DNA of 64,000 bases from Dictyobacter alpinus (GTDB lineage Bacteria > Chloroflexota > Ktedonobacteria > Ktedonobacterales > Ktedonobacteraceae), in NCBI RefSeq assembly GCF_003967575.1, contig NZ_BIFT01000001.1, positions 620,001-684,000 on the forward strand. Reading direction: 5' to 3'. Under the pieces are notes generated by a model. That model was not told the origin of the DNA, ran no database searches, and saw nothing but the letters and a program-made list of their open reading frames with translations. The position numbers were made by a program, and so were the translations under genes. How positions within the stretch are numbered: position 1 is the stretch's first letter; every line of letters starts with the position of its first letter. Positions 35,468 through 44,752 of this stretch are shown here, piece by piece.

Positions 35468-35974
35468 GAGAAACTCCTTGTGTATCAGGGTCTTTTTCAC
35501 ACTTACTTGTTATCTTTGATGCCACATCAGAATAAGACCAACTTTTTGCTACTGCAAGATAATTTGTGTTGTGTGGTTACGACGAAGTATTTAAAATACT
35601 TCATATTTTCAGGTGTAGAAATATTATACAATTACTTGTTTTTCTTTTTAACACAAAACAAGATAAAGATGTATAAATTCTATCAATGAAGCAAAAAAAT
35701 AGGTGTCTTGAAGGTGAGGTTGGAATCACGCATGTCAGTGTGGTTACGACACGATGAGACATGAGAACACGGGGGGCAGGTCCCATAAACAGTGATTTCT
35801 TGAAAACTGTACGCTAAGGTTTGGATGCGCTGACCCCCTGTTTCCTCTTACAGCCTGTTTTGCAATACAGGTAGCGAGAGTCCACTTTCTGCTCAGTGTG
35901 ACTTTGGGTTGTTGGCCAGATTTGGAGTGCTTGGGCCGTAGGAGTGTAAATCCCAACAGTACTCTGACGAAAAT
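35468..35974. other. intergenic region with a 13-base direct repeat
   Basis: GTGTGGTTACGAC occurs at 35571-35583 and 35738-35750, bracketing 154 AT-rich bases that contain a perfect GAAGTATT/AATACTTC hairpin. The segment 35760-35960 reads in one minus-strand frame but shows no ribosome site and no family, so it is left unassigned. Confidence 0.4.
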
Positions 35975-36009
35975 ACAACAAGTATCCTGCTGGGCAAGAT
36001 ACTTGTTGT
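35975..36009 (-). terminator. terminator of the Asn/Cys-rich secreted protein gene
   Basis: Twelve-base perfect arms (ACAACAAGTATC) around CTGCTGGGCAA; ATTTTC follows on the minus strand, about 30 bases past the stop codon. Confidence 0.75.
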
Positions 36010-36039
36010 GAAAACCATCAGTTTAACTCTGGGCTAAAA

Positions 36040-38109
36040 TTAGTGATGATGTTTTTTCTTATGGCTTACCGGCGTTGGCTGAGCACCTGCATTCTGACCT
36101 GTATTATTTTGTCCACCATTCGCAGCCTGGTTACCTGCACCTGGAGTACAAGGATTAGTAGCCGGAGTCGTAACTGCTGCTGGTGTCGTACCTGCGGCCG
36201 GGGCGGGGGTTGCATTACAGGTGCCAACAACGGTACCTAAGGTTGCTGTTCCAGTTGTACCATTGGCTGCAACTGAACCACAGCCAACGATCATATTGTT
36301 CTGCGCAGGATCAGTTACCGTAAAGAACCAGTTGTTTGGGATGGCCTGTAACCCTTGCAAATTGTTGATTACAGTATTGGCCATATTCTGGCTGTTGCCA
36401 TCGGTATTTTCTTGCTGGGTAAAGATAGGATTACCTGTGCAACTGTCGGTCGCGATATTAACATTGATCGACTGATTGGGATGGTTCGGATAGGTGATGT
36501 TCAATGCTACCGGTGCGTTGCCTGCAGCTGTATCCAGATTGATGGTTGCTCCACCAGTGGCGACCTGCTGCACTCCTCCAGTACCATTACCAGCATTACC
36601 ATTGCCGGCGTTGCCATTAGCAGCATTGGCGGGAACTGGCTTGACAGTGATCGTAGCGGCTGTTACGACACCGTTACCATCAGTGGTGAGCGCGACTGGA
36701 TTCTGAATATTCAATGCACCAACACAGTTGAGTCCGCCAGCACCCAGAGTGGCATTCAAACGATTAGCCAGAAATGTGAATAAATTATTAGCGGCAGCGC
36801 CACCATCAGGCGATGGTAGATTCTGGAATATTGGCATGTCCAGATTTAAACGTGGTAAAGCCACATTCACGAGATTCTGACAGTAGGTGGTCGTACTGGC
36901 ATCGTTGAGGGTCGCAGCTGGAGTCTGATCAACACCCACACGATATGCATTAAGCTTATTCAGATTAGGCTGGCCATTCACAAGCACAAAATCGTCCAGG
37001 GATGGAATTAATGCGACGGGGGCTTGCTGATTGGCGGCCGCCTCCAACTCGTCTGTTGCCATTGTGGCTGTCATCGTTCCCGGATTTACCAGATCAGGTA
37101 TGGCAAATGCAGTACAACCAAGAGCAGGATCAACAATCTTGGAGACCAGGGCATTGTCACTTGGATTTCCCAGGGTTGTTGCCCCTTGTAACTGGGCCTG
37201 ATTGGCTGCATTGAGCTGGGCAATCTGACCGTTGGCTGTAGCAAGATACTGTGTCTGCACGTTGTCGCTTTGATCCATATCGACAATGCCAAAGTCACGA
37301 GTTGAAGGACACGTCATGCCATCTTTAGCCATACCAAGCGCAGGAATAGTAATCTTTCCTGCGGCAACCAGCTGATTGGCGGTTTGGAAGAAGTTAACTG
37401 CGTTACAATAGCCAAACTGCCCAAAAGGTGAGTTCGCCAGGCCATTCACACAGTTGCCTGTGTTCATACCCTGACCTCCCACACGCATACGTACCTTTTT
37501 CATAGCATTTTGTGCCTGTGCAGGCGTTTGTTGTTGATTTTGGGCAGCAGCGGCATTGTTGTTTTGTGCGGCCGCGGTCGTGTTTTGTGTGGCGGCATTA
37601 TTATTTTGTGCCGCTGCCTTCGCATTATTTTGTAGTGTCAGGACGGTACCATTGTCACCAAACCAGATACCGACAATCGCTCCTGCCGGTAACTGTGGTA
37701 CTACCGGAGCCACAGCTGGCTGTGTGCCCTGGTCAACAACCACTGGCTCATAAGCAGACATCTGACCAGTCTGGGGATCCAGAATGACTGCCTGCACAAA
37801 GGCTGCCTGGTTGACATTGGCTTCGTTACATGCTCCTTGTGCTGGATCGGTCGCTACGAGTTGATAAGGAGTTGCCAGTCCCTGAGCAGTCAATGGATTA
37901 GCTGGGATCATCAATGTACAGTTCATATTGATTGCCGCTGCCGCATGCGAACCAAGACGAGGTATGATCACAAATACGCCAACCCCGATAAGCACAACAA
38001 CTGCTGTTACAGCCAGACCAATGAGCATCAAAGGCGAAAAGCGTTTTTGGCGGCGCATATTCGCAGAATTTCTTAACATCTTTGCTGGATCACGTGGTTT
38101 TGTCAACAT
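36040..38109 (-). CDS. membrane-anchored Asn/Ala/Cys-rich secreted protein of unknown function
   Basis: 689 residues. A basic cytoplasmic N-terminus leads to one membrane anchor (about residues 27-51, LMLIGLAVTAVVVLIGVGVFV), the rest being exported. It contains low-complexity AQNNNA repeats around residues 160-195, at least twelve cysteines in spaced motifs (NMNCTL, GYCNAV, TYCQNL, NPCTPG) suggesting disulfides, and a cationic tail ending SHKKKHHH. No catalytic motif recognised. It follows a ferritin-like gene by 79 bases on the same strand, so the two form a unit. Confidence 0.75.
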   Translation of the reverse strand: MLTKPRDPAKMLRNSANMRRQKRFSPLMLIGLAVTAVVVLIGVGVFVIIPRLGSHAAAAINMNCTLMIPANPLTAQGLATPYQLVATDPAQGACNEANVNQAAFVQAVILDPQTGQMSAYEPVVVDQGTQPAVAPVVPQLPAGAIVGIWFGDNGTVLTLQNNAKAAAQNNNAATQNTTAAAQNNNAAAAQNQQQTPAQAQNAMKKVRMRVGGQGMNTGNCVNGLANSPFGQFGYCNAVNFFQTANQLVAAGKITIPALGMAKDGMTCPSTRDFGIVDMDQSDNVQTQYLATANGQIAQLNAANQAQLQGATTLGNPSDNALVSKIVDPALGCTAFAIPDLVNPGTMTATMATDELEAAANQQAPVALIPSLDDFVLVNGQPNLNKLNAYRVGVDQTPAATLNDASTTTYCQNLVNVALPRLNLDMPIFQNLPSPDGGAAANNLFTFLANRLNATLGAGGLNCVGALNIQNPVALTTDGNGVVTAATITVKPVPANAANGNAGNGNAGNGTGGVQQVATGGATINLDTAAGNAPVALNITYPNHPNQSINVNIATDSCTGNPIFTQQENTDGNSQNMANTVINNLQGLQAIPNNWFFTVTDPAQNNMIVGCGSVAANGTTGTATLGTVVGTCNATPAPAAGTTPAAVTTPATNPCTPGAGNQAANGGQNNTGQNAGAQPTPVSHKKKHHH

Positions 38110-38188
38110 ATCTTCTTTGAACCTCTTTTAAGACTAGTGGCAGTTTGCAGTCAACAAACCGCCTTCTTAATCTCTTGTCTTCGATAGC

Positions 38189-39025
38189 CTAAAATTTCAA
38201 GTGTGCGGCACCTGCCGTAGGAGTGGCTGTTGTAATAGTGGTATTTTTCACCACTGGGGTCATGGCAGGCGTTGGCATGGTTACACCAGCTCCTGCTGTA
38301 GAGACAGCATGGAACTCAAAGCTGTTTCCTTTCACAGGAGTAAGGAAACCTGCTCCTTTTAAAAAGGCAGGGGCGGCCGCAACATTTTGAAGCAGGAGTG
38401 GAGGAAAGGCCTCGTTATCAACAGGCAACATTGCTCCAATAGAGCGTCCAACAACACGGTGCTCTGCCTCGACTGCGGCAAGCTGGGCAGCAATCTGAGC
38501 CAGGTCAGGACGCCCCAACTGCGCGAACTCTTTTACCGCAGCCAGATATGCAGCCACAAAGGCCGACTCTAATAGTTGCTGCGTCTTAAGGAAGCGCTCA
38601 AGATTTCTGAACGTATCACGACCATAAGGAAAACTAAAAGTCTTAGCCATACTCTTAGCGCCCTGCTTGTTCAAAAACAGAAGGTGGAGTTGCTCTTCAA
38701 CCAATGCGGCTTTGATATTAGTACGGCTGGCTGGTTTGAGTCCCAGATTATCAGCATGGGCAAGAACCTCGGCATAGAAGGTAACCGCCAGGGTTTCCGC
38801 TGTTGCGGCAATGTTGAGAATAGCCGCAATAGCCTTCTTAGCATCAGCGGGGTTCACTGCATTCGGAGCAGCAGCATGCGCGCCCTCGTTCGTATGCTCT
38901 GTCAGCAATACTCCGGCACCTACAATACCACCAGCAACGGCTAATCCGGTTACTCCAACAACCGTGCCTTTCAAGGCAGAACGGCGAGATGGACTATACT
39001 TTGAGGTTTTTAAGGTTGGTTTCAT
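38189..39025 (-). CDS. Tat-exported ferritin-like domain protein
   Basis: 278-residue protein of the Ferritin_2 type. The N-terminus has a Tat-like SRRSALKGT motif followed by a hydrophobic segment (VVGVTGLAVAGGIVGAGVLL). The four-helix region (about residues 58-215) carries acidic/His residues suitable for a di-iron site: AETLAVTFYAE, LVEEQLHLLF, ESAFVAAYLAAV and AVEAEHRVVGR. A C-terminal Thr-rich tail follows. ATG 39025 has AAGGAA about 9 bases upstream; a TTG at 39034 overlaps that site. Upstream is a symmetrical palindrome at 39143-39174. Pairing with a secreted Cys-rich protein suggests surface metal or redox chemistry, unproven. Confidence 0.85.
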   Translation of the reverse strand: MKPTLKTSKYSPSRRSALKGTVVGVTGLAVAGGIVGAGVLLTEHTNEGAHAAAPNAVNPADAKKAIAAILNIAATAETLAVTFYAEVLAHADNLGLKPASRTNIKAALVEEQLHLLFLNKQGAKSMAKTFSFPYGRDTFRNLERFLKTQQLLESAFVAAYLAAVKEFAQLGRPDLAQIAAQLAAVEAEHRVVGRSIGAMLPVDNEAFPPLLLQNVAAAPAFLKGAGFLTPVKGNSFEFHAVSTAGAGVTMPTPAMTPVVKNTTITTATPTAGAAHLKF

Positions 39026-39142
39026 ACTTCTCAATTCCTTCCTTCACCTGAAGAAAATATTACTTTCTGCTATTACAAACAGAGCCATCAAACGTATGCA
39101 CTGACAATCTGTCAATAGGTCAGCTGCATCACACTTATTGGC

Positions 39143-39174
39143 GGCATGAATATCTATACTTCGATATCCATGCC
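39143..39174 (-). promoter_or_regulatory. palindrome upstream of the ferritin-like gene
   Basis: GGCATG-A-ATATC pairs with GATAT-C-CATGCC around 8 bases; the symmetry includes one matching mismatch. It is 118 bases upstream of the start and may be an operator. Confidence 0.4.
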
Positions 39175-39551
39175 AGAACGTATCAGACTGTCATCATGTG
39201 ACTTGTGAGAAGCATAACATAAAATATAGACCTATCTATCAGGTAACGCATATATTAACAATAAAGTACCAATATGACATTGAGAAAAATTAACCGCTTT
39301 TAAATATAAAAGGGGTATTGGTACTAGTAATCGGGATACTGGTAAAAATATGGAGATTGAAACGTGGAGGAAGAATTGGCAGTTATAGAGCTTAATCGTC
39401 CTGATGCCGGCAATTAGAGATGCTTGCAGCAAGATTTATTATTTGGGTGAGAATACCGATTGTCAATAGTCCAATCAGAAACTAGTACTAAAAAAGATGG
39501 AGTCGCTACACACAATATAACGATTCCTTTTTTTATTTCTCACTCTAGAAG

Positions 39552-39716
39552 CAGGGCTTTTTCATTTTCAGCCGGGAGTAACTGTCAGGCAAATCATATA
39601 CAGAGTATTTCTGGTGTGGAGTGTGTTCTGTGGGCGGCCGCGGCCGCCCACAGAACACACTCCACACCAGACTCCGGCGCCGTAGGCGCCAGGAAGTGGA
39701 AAATTAAAAAGCCCTG
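39552..39716 (+). mobile_element. palindromic MITE, copy C (165 bp)
   Basis: Same ends as copy B, with a perfect 9-base target duplication CTCTAGAAG on both sides (39543-39551 and 39717-39725). The core is a perfect 60-base palindrome (39611-39670). It lies 125 bases upstream of the BTAD regulator start. Confidence 0.93.
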
Positions 39717-39840
39717 CTCTAGAAGCGCACACCTTTGACGTTTGATCCCTAAGGATGTACGATAGGTGTGATAAGGATGAAGACTATCTTACTGCGCTTT
39801 GCAAAAAAATATGAAAATTCGAGGGAATAGGGAGTTTGCT

Positions 39841-42800
39841 GTGCTTGAATTATCAAATGAGGGAACGCTCTACTTTGCGTTACTTGGCCCGCCACAGGTC
39901 TATATCGGTGGCCGGCTACTGATATTTCCCTCACGCAAAGCTCTCGCCCTCCTTATCTATCTGGCAGTACAGCCAGGCAAACATGCACGCAAAACGCTTT
40001 CGGAACTCTTCTGGGCAGAAAGCGATGCCGCCCATGCTCGCGCGGCCCTACGCACAACAGTGCTTGAGCTACGCGATGTGCTTACAAAAGAGGCTTCCCT
40101 GAGCGCAAGTATTGGACCAAATCGTATCCCTTACCTCCATGTAGATCGTGAAACCTTGAGCCTGGACGTAACCTCTGAGGTCGACCTGGACCTGCATATC
40201 TTGCAGGCAGCCTGGACGCTAGCACAAGATACAGCTCGCACCTATACCACTCTCACTGAGGAGGCACGTCACGCACATCTTGCGCAAATGCAGGAGGCAG
40301 CCAGACTCTCACGAGGTGAATTTCTGGCCGATTTCTCATTGCATAACGCGCCAGGTTTCGATGATTGGGCTCGCTTTCAGCGCGAATACTGGCATATGCG
40401 CCTGCAACTCGTCTTCGATCGACTCTCCCATTGGTACGAGGAAATCGGAGAGATCGATCAAGCCATTGCGACCATCATTCGCTGGCTCTCCTTCTCGCTA
40501 CTGAATGAAGATGCCTCTCAACGCTTGATGCGTCTCCACTTTGCCACTGGCAATCGAGTCGCTGCACTACAAGCTTATGAAGCATTACGAGCTATCCTGA
40601 GTTCCGAGATTCATGCGGAACCAACACCGGAAACAATGGCTCTGGCTGAACGCATTCGGACCACGCCTCCACCTCATCAACAGACACCGTCAGGTGCGGG
40701 CATATCTTCTCAGTTACTGGCTTTACGCAAGCCCCCTCTGATAGGGCGAACAAGAGAGTATGGCATCCTGCTCCAATGCTATCACGCAGCCCGTCTGGGA
40801 CAGCCGCAAGTGGTCCTCCTGGAAGGTGAGGCTGGCATTGGCAAAACGCGGCTGGCTACCGAGTTTGTGGACTGGGCGATCGCACAAAAAGCTGATGTGC
40901 TTCATGGTCAGGCCTTCGAAAGTAGTAAACGCCTCTCATATCAACCGCTCATCAATGCCTTACGGCCGCGTATTGAGCAAGAAAATGCGCCGGAGGACCT
41001 TCTACATGATGTATGGTTAGCTGAAATAGCACGCCTGTTACCAGAACTACGTGAGCGCTATCCCGATCTGGCTAGCCCGGTGACTGACGCGTCTGTAGCA
41101 CGCAATCACCTATTCGAGGCAGTCGCGCGCCTCCTGGATGTTCTAGCAACACGCCCCCCACTACTCCTCTTCCTCGACGATCTCCACTGGTCCGATAGCG
41201 CCACCCTTGACCTACTGCATTATCTGGCGCGCGGCTTTGCCGAGCATACAACGCCGGTGATGCTACTATTCACACTGCGTACCGAAACACTGCAGACAAC
41301 GCCTCGCCTGTCCGAGTGGAGGGCAAACCTGGGGCGAATGGTACCCCTGACCCGTCTACAACTGGGACCACTTTCAGCACAGGATACCTTGCATCTGCTT
41401 CAAGCCATGATCAGCGGAGATCAGAGAAGCGATTCCTATGTCCCAGGCACACGGCCTCCAAGTGTTTCCCTGGAACGCGTCAGTCAGAGGATCTTCACAG
41501 AAACAGGTGGTCAACCTTTTTTTCTGATCGAGATGCTAAAACTGCTCCTTGCCCATAGTACTGTGGCCCAGCAATTGGGTGCAGATGGTACCAGGAACGA
41601 AGATGTCGCGACCACAATGATCAAAGAACTAAGTGTGCCTCGCCTCTTTCCACCCAGTGTACGCGAACTGATCAGCCTGCAACTTGATCGCCTCAGCCCC
41701 ACGGCCTTCGCCTTCCTTGTCGCGGGTGCAGTGTTAGAACAGGAGGCAAGTTTTGAATGGATTTGCCAGGTAGCAGATCTCTCCGAACAAGCAGGATTGG
41801 TTGCTCTAGATGAAGTGCTACGCAATCGCCTGATGCTTGCTCCCCTACGCCAGAACAATCAATCAGGCAATAGAACATACACTTTCACCCATGATATGAT
41901 CCGCAAGATCGTCTATGTCGAGGCAAGTGAAGCTCGCAGTAGCATTTTTCATCGGCGCGCGCTCTCTATTCTACAACAGGCGTCAGTCTCAGTAGCGAAA
42001 TTAGCCTACCATGCCCTGGCCGCAGGCTTATCAGAAGCAGCATTCCACTTCAGTGTGGTCGCGGGTGACGAAGCCAGGGCCATTTTCGCCCTTGATGATG
42101 CTACCGAACACTACGAGCAGGCGTGGCAACTTCTGACACAACAACCATTGTCAGAAAAGTTGTCAGCATCCGAGGTACACCATCTCTATGTTTCGCTTAA
42201 ACAGGCATACGAACTTACAAGAACATGGGAGCAAGGGCGCGCGCTCTATGGAGATATGCTCAAACAGGTGCTACGTGTGGTCGCCCAGAATAATGACACG
42301 ATCGGATTAACGCGAATCCAGTGGTATCAAACCATGATTGAGCTGTATACGGCAAAGCTGGCAAATGCAACTGCGCATGGGGAACGCGCCGCTGCATTTG
42401 CGCGCAGCATTGGGCAAACGGACCTCATCATCCAGAGCCTGGATGCACTGGCCTCCATCAAAATGGAGCTAGGCGCGTGGGAGGAATATGAGTTGCTGAT
42501 CACTGAGGCACATACGCTCTACATAACCATACAGGACCGAGCAATGGCAGCTGATTCCCTCTGTATGCTTGCACATGCGCACCTGCGTCGTGGTCAACTC
42601 AACGTGGGCATAGTGCAAGCACGCAACGCTCTCACCATCAATAAACAAATCAAGAACGTCTGGGGCCAGATTAATGCACTCTACGACCTGGGCGCCGGGT
42701 TATGCGACAGTGGAGCCTATACAGAAGCGCTGGCGATTGCACTACAAGCCGCAGCAAGCGCACGAACGCTCAGCATGAACTCAGCACGGGCACATACGCT

Positions 42801-43464
42801 TCTCTTGCGTGCCCTGATCCAATTAGGAAGTATCTATCGAGCCATGCAGACTGTGTACGCTGCTCGTGAAATTGATCTGGAAGCCCTCAAGCTCAATGAG
42901 GAAAACGCAGCACACACCTCCTATACCATGATCATCGCAACGGTCCTTTGCGCGGATTATGTGCTCGCCGGCGAGTGGACAGCCGCGCAACGTTACGCAC
43001 AACGGGCAGCCACAATCGCGGATAACCAGATGCTCTCATACATAGATTTGCCACACTGGAGCGTCACAGAAGCCTTGCTGCATGCAGGGAAGGTAGTACA
43101 GACCAGACAGCACCTACTCCGCCTGAATGCACATAATGGAGACAGCCTGCGCGACCGCATTCAGTACTTACGTGCATACGCAAAGCTGTCCCGCTGGGAA
43201 GGACATCACGAGCAGGCACATTCCTCGCTCGAGGAGGCTCGTGTGCTGGCTGAAGGGATCGGTCTGGCGGATGACCAGTGGCAAGTCCAGATGGTCCTCG
43301 CGGATCTGTATCAGTCACAGGGAGAACAGACACTGGCGGATCAAACATATGCACGCGCGGCTACGGTGGTTCAGGAACTCGCCAGAAAGATTGTTGATGA
43401 GACGGTACGGGATAGTTTCCTAACGGCACCTCAGGTGCGTCATGTCCTGGAACAGGGAAAATAA
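39841..43464 (+). CDS. BTAD (SARP-like) transcriptional activator with AAA ATPase domain
   Basis: 1207-residue regulator. An OmpR-type winged helix occupies about residues 10-110 (LGPPQVYIGGRLLIFPSRKA), then a BTAD domain (about 125-265, EFLADFSLHNAPGFDDWARF). The ATPase domain has a Walker A GEAGIGKTRLA near residue 330 and Walker B LLLFLDDLHWSD near residue 440. The C-terminal half is helical, TPR-like. No LuxR HTH is seen, so DNA binding must rest on the N-terminal domain. Start: GTG 39841 with AGGGAG 6 bases before; ATG 39811 is the alternative. It is the best candidate for binding the repeats near the DoxX, sigma, Dps and SHOCT genes. Confidence 0.9.
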   Translation: MLELSNEGTLYFALLGPPQVYIGGRLLIFPSRKALALLIYLAVQPGKHARKTLSELFWAESDAAHARAALRTTVLELRDVLTKEASLSASIGPNRIPYLHVDRETLSLDVTSEVDLDLHILQAAWTLAQDTARTYTTLTEEARHAHLAQMQEAARLSRGEFLADFSLHNAPGFDDWARFQREYWHMRLQLVFDRLSHWYEEIGEIDQAIATIIRWLSFSLLNEDASQRLMRLHFATGNRVAALQAYEALRAILSSEIHAEPTPETMALAERIRTTPPPHQQTPSGAGISSQLLALRKPPLIGRTREYGILLQCYHAARLGQPQVVLLEGEAGIGKTRLATEFVDWAIAQKADVLHGQAFESSKRLSYQPLINALRPRIEQENAPEDLLHDVWLAEIARLLPELRERYPDLASPVTDASVARNHLFEAVARLLDVLATRPPLLLFLDDLHWSDSATLDLLHYLARGFAEHTTPVMLLFTLRTETLQTTPRLSEWRANLGRMVPLTRLQLGPLSAQDTLHLLQAMISGDQRSDSYVPGTRPPSVSLERVSQRIFTETGGQPFFLIEMLKLLLAHSTVAQQLGADGTRNEDVATTMIKELSVPRLFPPSVRELISLQLDRLSPTAFAFLVAGAVLEQEASFEWICQVADLSEQAGLVALDEVLRNRLMLAPLRQNNQSGNRTYTFTHDMIRKIVYVEASEARSSIFHRRALSILQQASVSVAKLAYHALAAGLSEAAFHFSVVAGDEARAIFALDDATEHYEQAWQLLTQQPLSEKLSASEVHHLYVSLKQAYELTRTWEQGRALYGDMLKQVLRVVAQNNDTIGLTRIQWYQTMIELYTAKLANATAHGERAAAFARSIGQTDLIIQSLDALASIKMELGAWEEYELLITEAHTLYITIQDRAMAADSLCMLAHAHLRRGQLNVGIVQARNALTINKQIKNVWGQINALYDLGAGLCDSGAYTEALAIALQAAASARTLSMNSARAHTLLLRALIQLGSIYRAMQTVYAAREIDLEALKLNEENAAHTSYTMIIATVLCADYVLAGEWTAAQRYAQRAATIADNQMLSYIDLPHWSVTEALLHAGKVVQTRQHLLRLNAHNGDSLRDRIQYLRAYAKLSRWEGHHEQAHSSLEEARVLAEGIGLADDQWQVQMVLADLYQSQGEQTLADQTYARAATVVQELARKIVDETVRDSFLTAPQVRHVLEQGK

Positions 43465-43534
43465 GGTAAGGTAACTTGCTCCATCAATTGTCCTTCATCA
43501 TAATGGCCCCCCATCAATTCCCACGCACACATAA

Positions 43535-43579
43535 CTCACGGTCTTTCTCACGCACCACCTCACGCTCTACCAGTACTAT
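43535..43579 (+). promoter_or_regulatory. SARP-like direct-repeat promoter of the DoxX gene
   Basis: Heptamers CTCACGG (43535), CTCACGC (43547) and CTCACGC (43559) at 12-base intervals. The last one ends 8 bases before TACTAT (43574-43579), the -10. The transcript start would be near 43586, about 150 bases before the DoxX start. Confidence 0.85.
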
Positions 43580-43736
43580 TCATTGTAGGGGCAACGGATT
43601 GACCAGCTACTTTTCATCAGCAAATTGAAGTAAATCATCATATTTTACACAGATATCTTGAAAAGGTCATTCGTAGCTTAACATCAGCTTTTATCTTGTT
43701 TCATACAAGAACCTGATCCCGAAAGGAAAATATCCC

Positions 43737-44522
43737 ATGACAAGTCAATGGAATACCACTACAAAATGGGCCACCCTTGCAATTGCAGGGCTGGCAGGAG
43801 CATGGACCCTCTTCCATATCATCTGGAGTATCGCTGGCCAGACTTCCGATGATTATTGGGGGATAGCATTGCTTATTCTTTTCTTCCTCGCACTGATTGT
43901 CGCTTTCATTCAGTACTTTGAGGAGCGCCCCGCGCTTAAAGCCGTCCCCTCTGCTGAACGGTTTCCAGAACCAACCATCGCAAGATTTTTCTTCGGTTCG
44001 GAAGGATCATCTGGCATCTGGTTTGTCATACGTATGGAAGTAGGCGCTTCATGGCTGCTTGCTGGCTGGGAAAAGATGCAATCACCAGCCTGGGGCACTA
44101 GCGGCAAAGCGATAGGTGGTTTCGTTACTGGTGCCTTAGCCAAAACTGCCGGGGCGAATCCTAGCGTTCAGGGATGGTATGCCTGGTTTTTACAGCATGC
44201 AGTTCAGCCTAATGCAGGGCTCTTCGCCTTCCTGATCACCTATGGGGAAATCGCCGTGGGTCTTGGTGTGCTCCTGGGTATCCTTACCGGAATCGCGGCG
44301 GGCTTTGGAGTATTGATGAATTTCAATTATCTGCTGGCGGGTACGGTAAGTGTCAATCCGGTCCTTGGTATGCTTGGTCTCTTTCTGGTCTTCTCGTGGC
44401 GTGTCTGCGGCTGGATCGGCGGAGATCAATGGATACTACCAGCACTTGGCTTACCCTGGAAACCAGGTTCCGGGTTCCGACCGAAAGCCGTTGTGGCGAG
44501 CACCCCAGCGCCGATAGTATAA
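43737..44522 (+). CDS. DoxX/DoxD-like membrane protein
   Basis: 261-residue integral membrane protein. Two hydrophobic spans at the N-terminus (GLAGAWTLFHIIWSIAG and GIALLILFFLALIVAFI) precede a DoxX-like domain (about residues 88-240) with GASWLLAGWEKMQSP, FLITYGEIAVGLGVLLGI and MNFNYLLAGTVSVNP. DoxX proteins relate to the small subunit of thiosulfate:quinone oxidoreductase and to redox membrane complexes of actinobacteria (SodA-associated in mycobacteria). Ribosome site AAAGGA. Controlled by the heptamer promoter upstream; a terminator follows. Confidence 0.9.
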   Translation: MTSQWNTTTKWATLAIAGLAGAWTLFHIIWSIAGQTSDDYWGIALLILFFLALIVAFIQYFEERPALKAVPSAERFPEPTIARFFFGSEGSSGIWFVIRMEVGASWLLAGWEKMQSPAWGTSGKAIGGFVTGALAKTAGANPSVQGWYAWFLQHAVQPNAGLFAFLITYGEIAVGLGVLLGILTGIAAGFGVLMNFNYLLAGTVSVNPVLGMLGLFLVFSWRVCGWIGGDQWILPALGLPWKPGSGFRPKAVVASTPAPIV

Positions 44523-44547
44523 CTCATCCTACGAACGTATTCAGCAA

Positions 44548-44578
44548 TGTCTCTTCTTACTTGCAGTAGGAAGAGACG
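44548..44578 (+). terminator. terminator of the DoxX gene
   Basis: TGTCTCTTC and GAAGAGACG pair (one G-T) around a 13-base loop, followed by TTTGG, 26 bases past the stop codon. Confidence 0.65.
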
Positions 44579-44592
44579 TTTGGTATAGAAAA

Positions 44593-44625
44593 ATCACGGT
44601 CCTTCTCACGCTCTACTAGTATGCT
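44593..44625 (+). promoter_or_regulatory. SARP-like direct-repeat promoter of the ECF sigma gene
   Basis: ATCACGG (44593) and CTCACGC (44605) at a 12-base interval, the second ending 8 bases before TATGCT (44620-44625). This places the -10 over a possible ATG at 44621, confirming that the sigma gene starts later, at 44753. Confidence 0.85.
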
Positions 44626-44752
44626 ATTGAAAAGCAATCGTAGAGGCTATTCAATGGTGGGAGAAGGATATCTGGAGAGAACATGCCTATTGCCTGAAGG
44701 ACCTGTTAAGCAAAGGCTGTTCTTTTCAGGAGGGACAGAAAGGATAGAGGAG

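Noticed and set aside
35744..35956. Minus-strand frame upstream of the sedolisin gene
   Set aside because: Basic, unpatterned sequence without ribosome site; probably chance.
37086..37787. Plus-strand frames opposite the secreted Asn/Cys-rich gene
   Set aside because: Mirror frames of a repetitive gene; minus-strand gene has anchor, Cys pattern and terminator.
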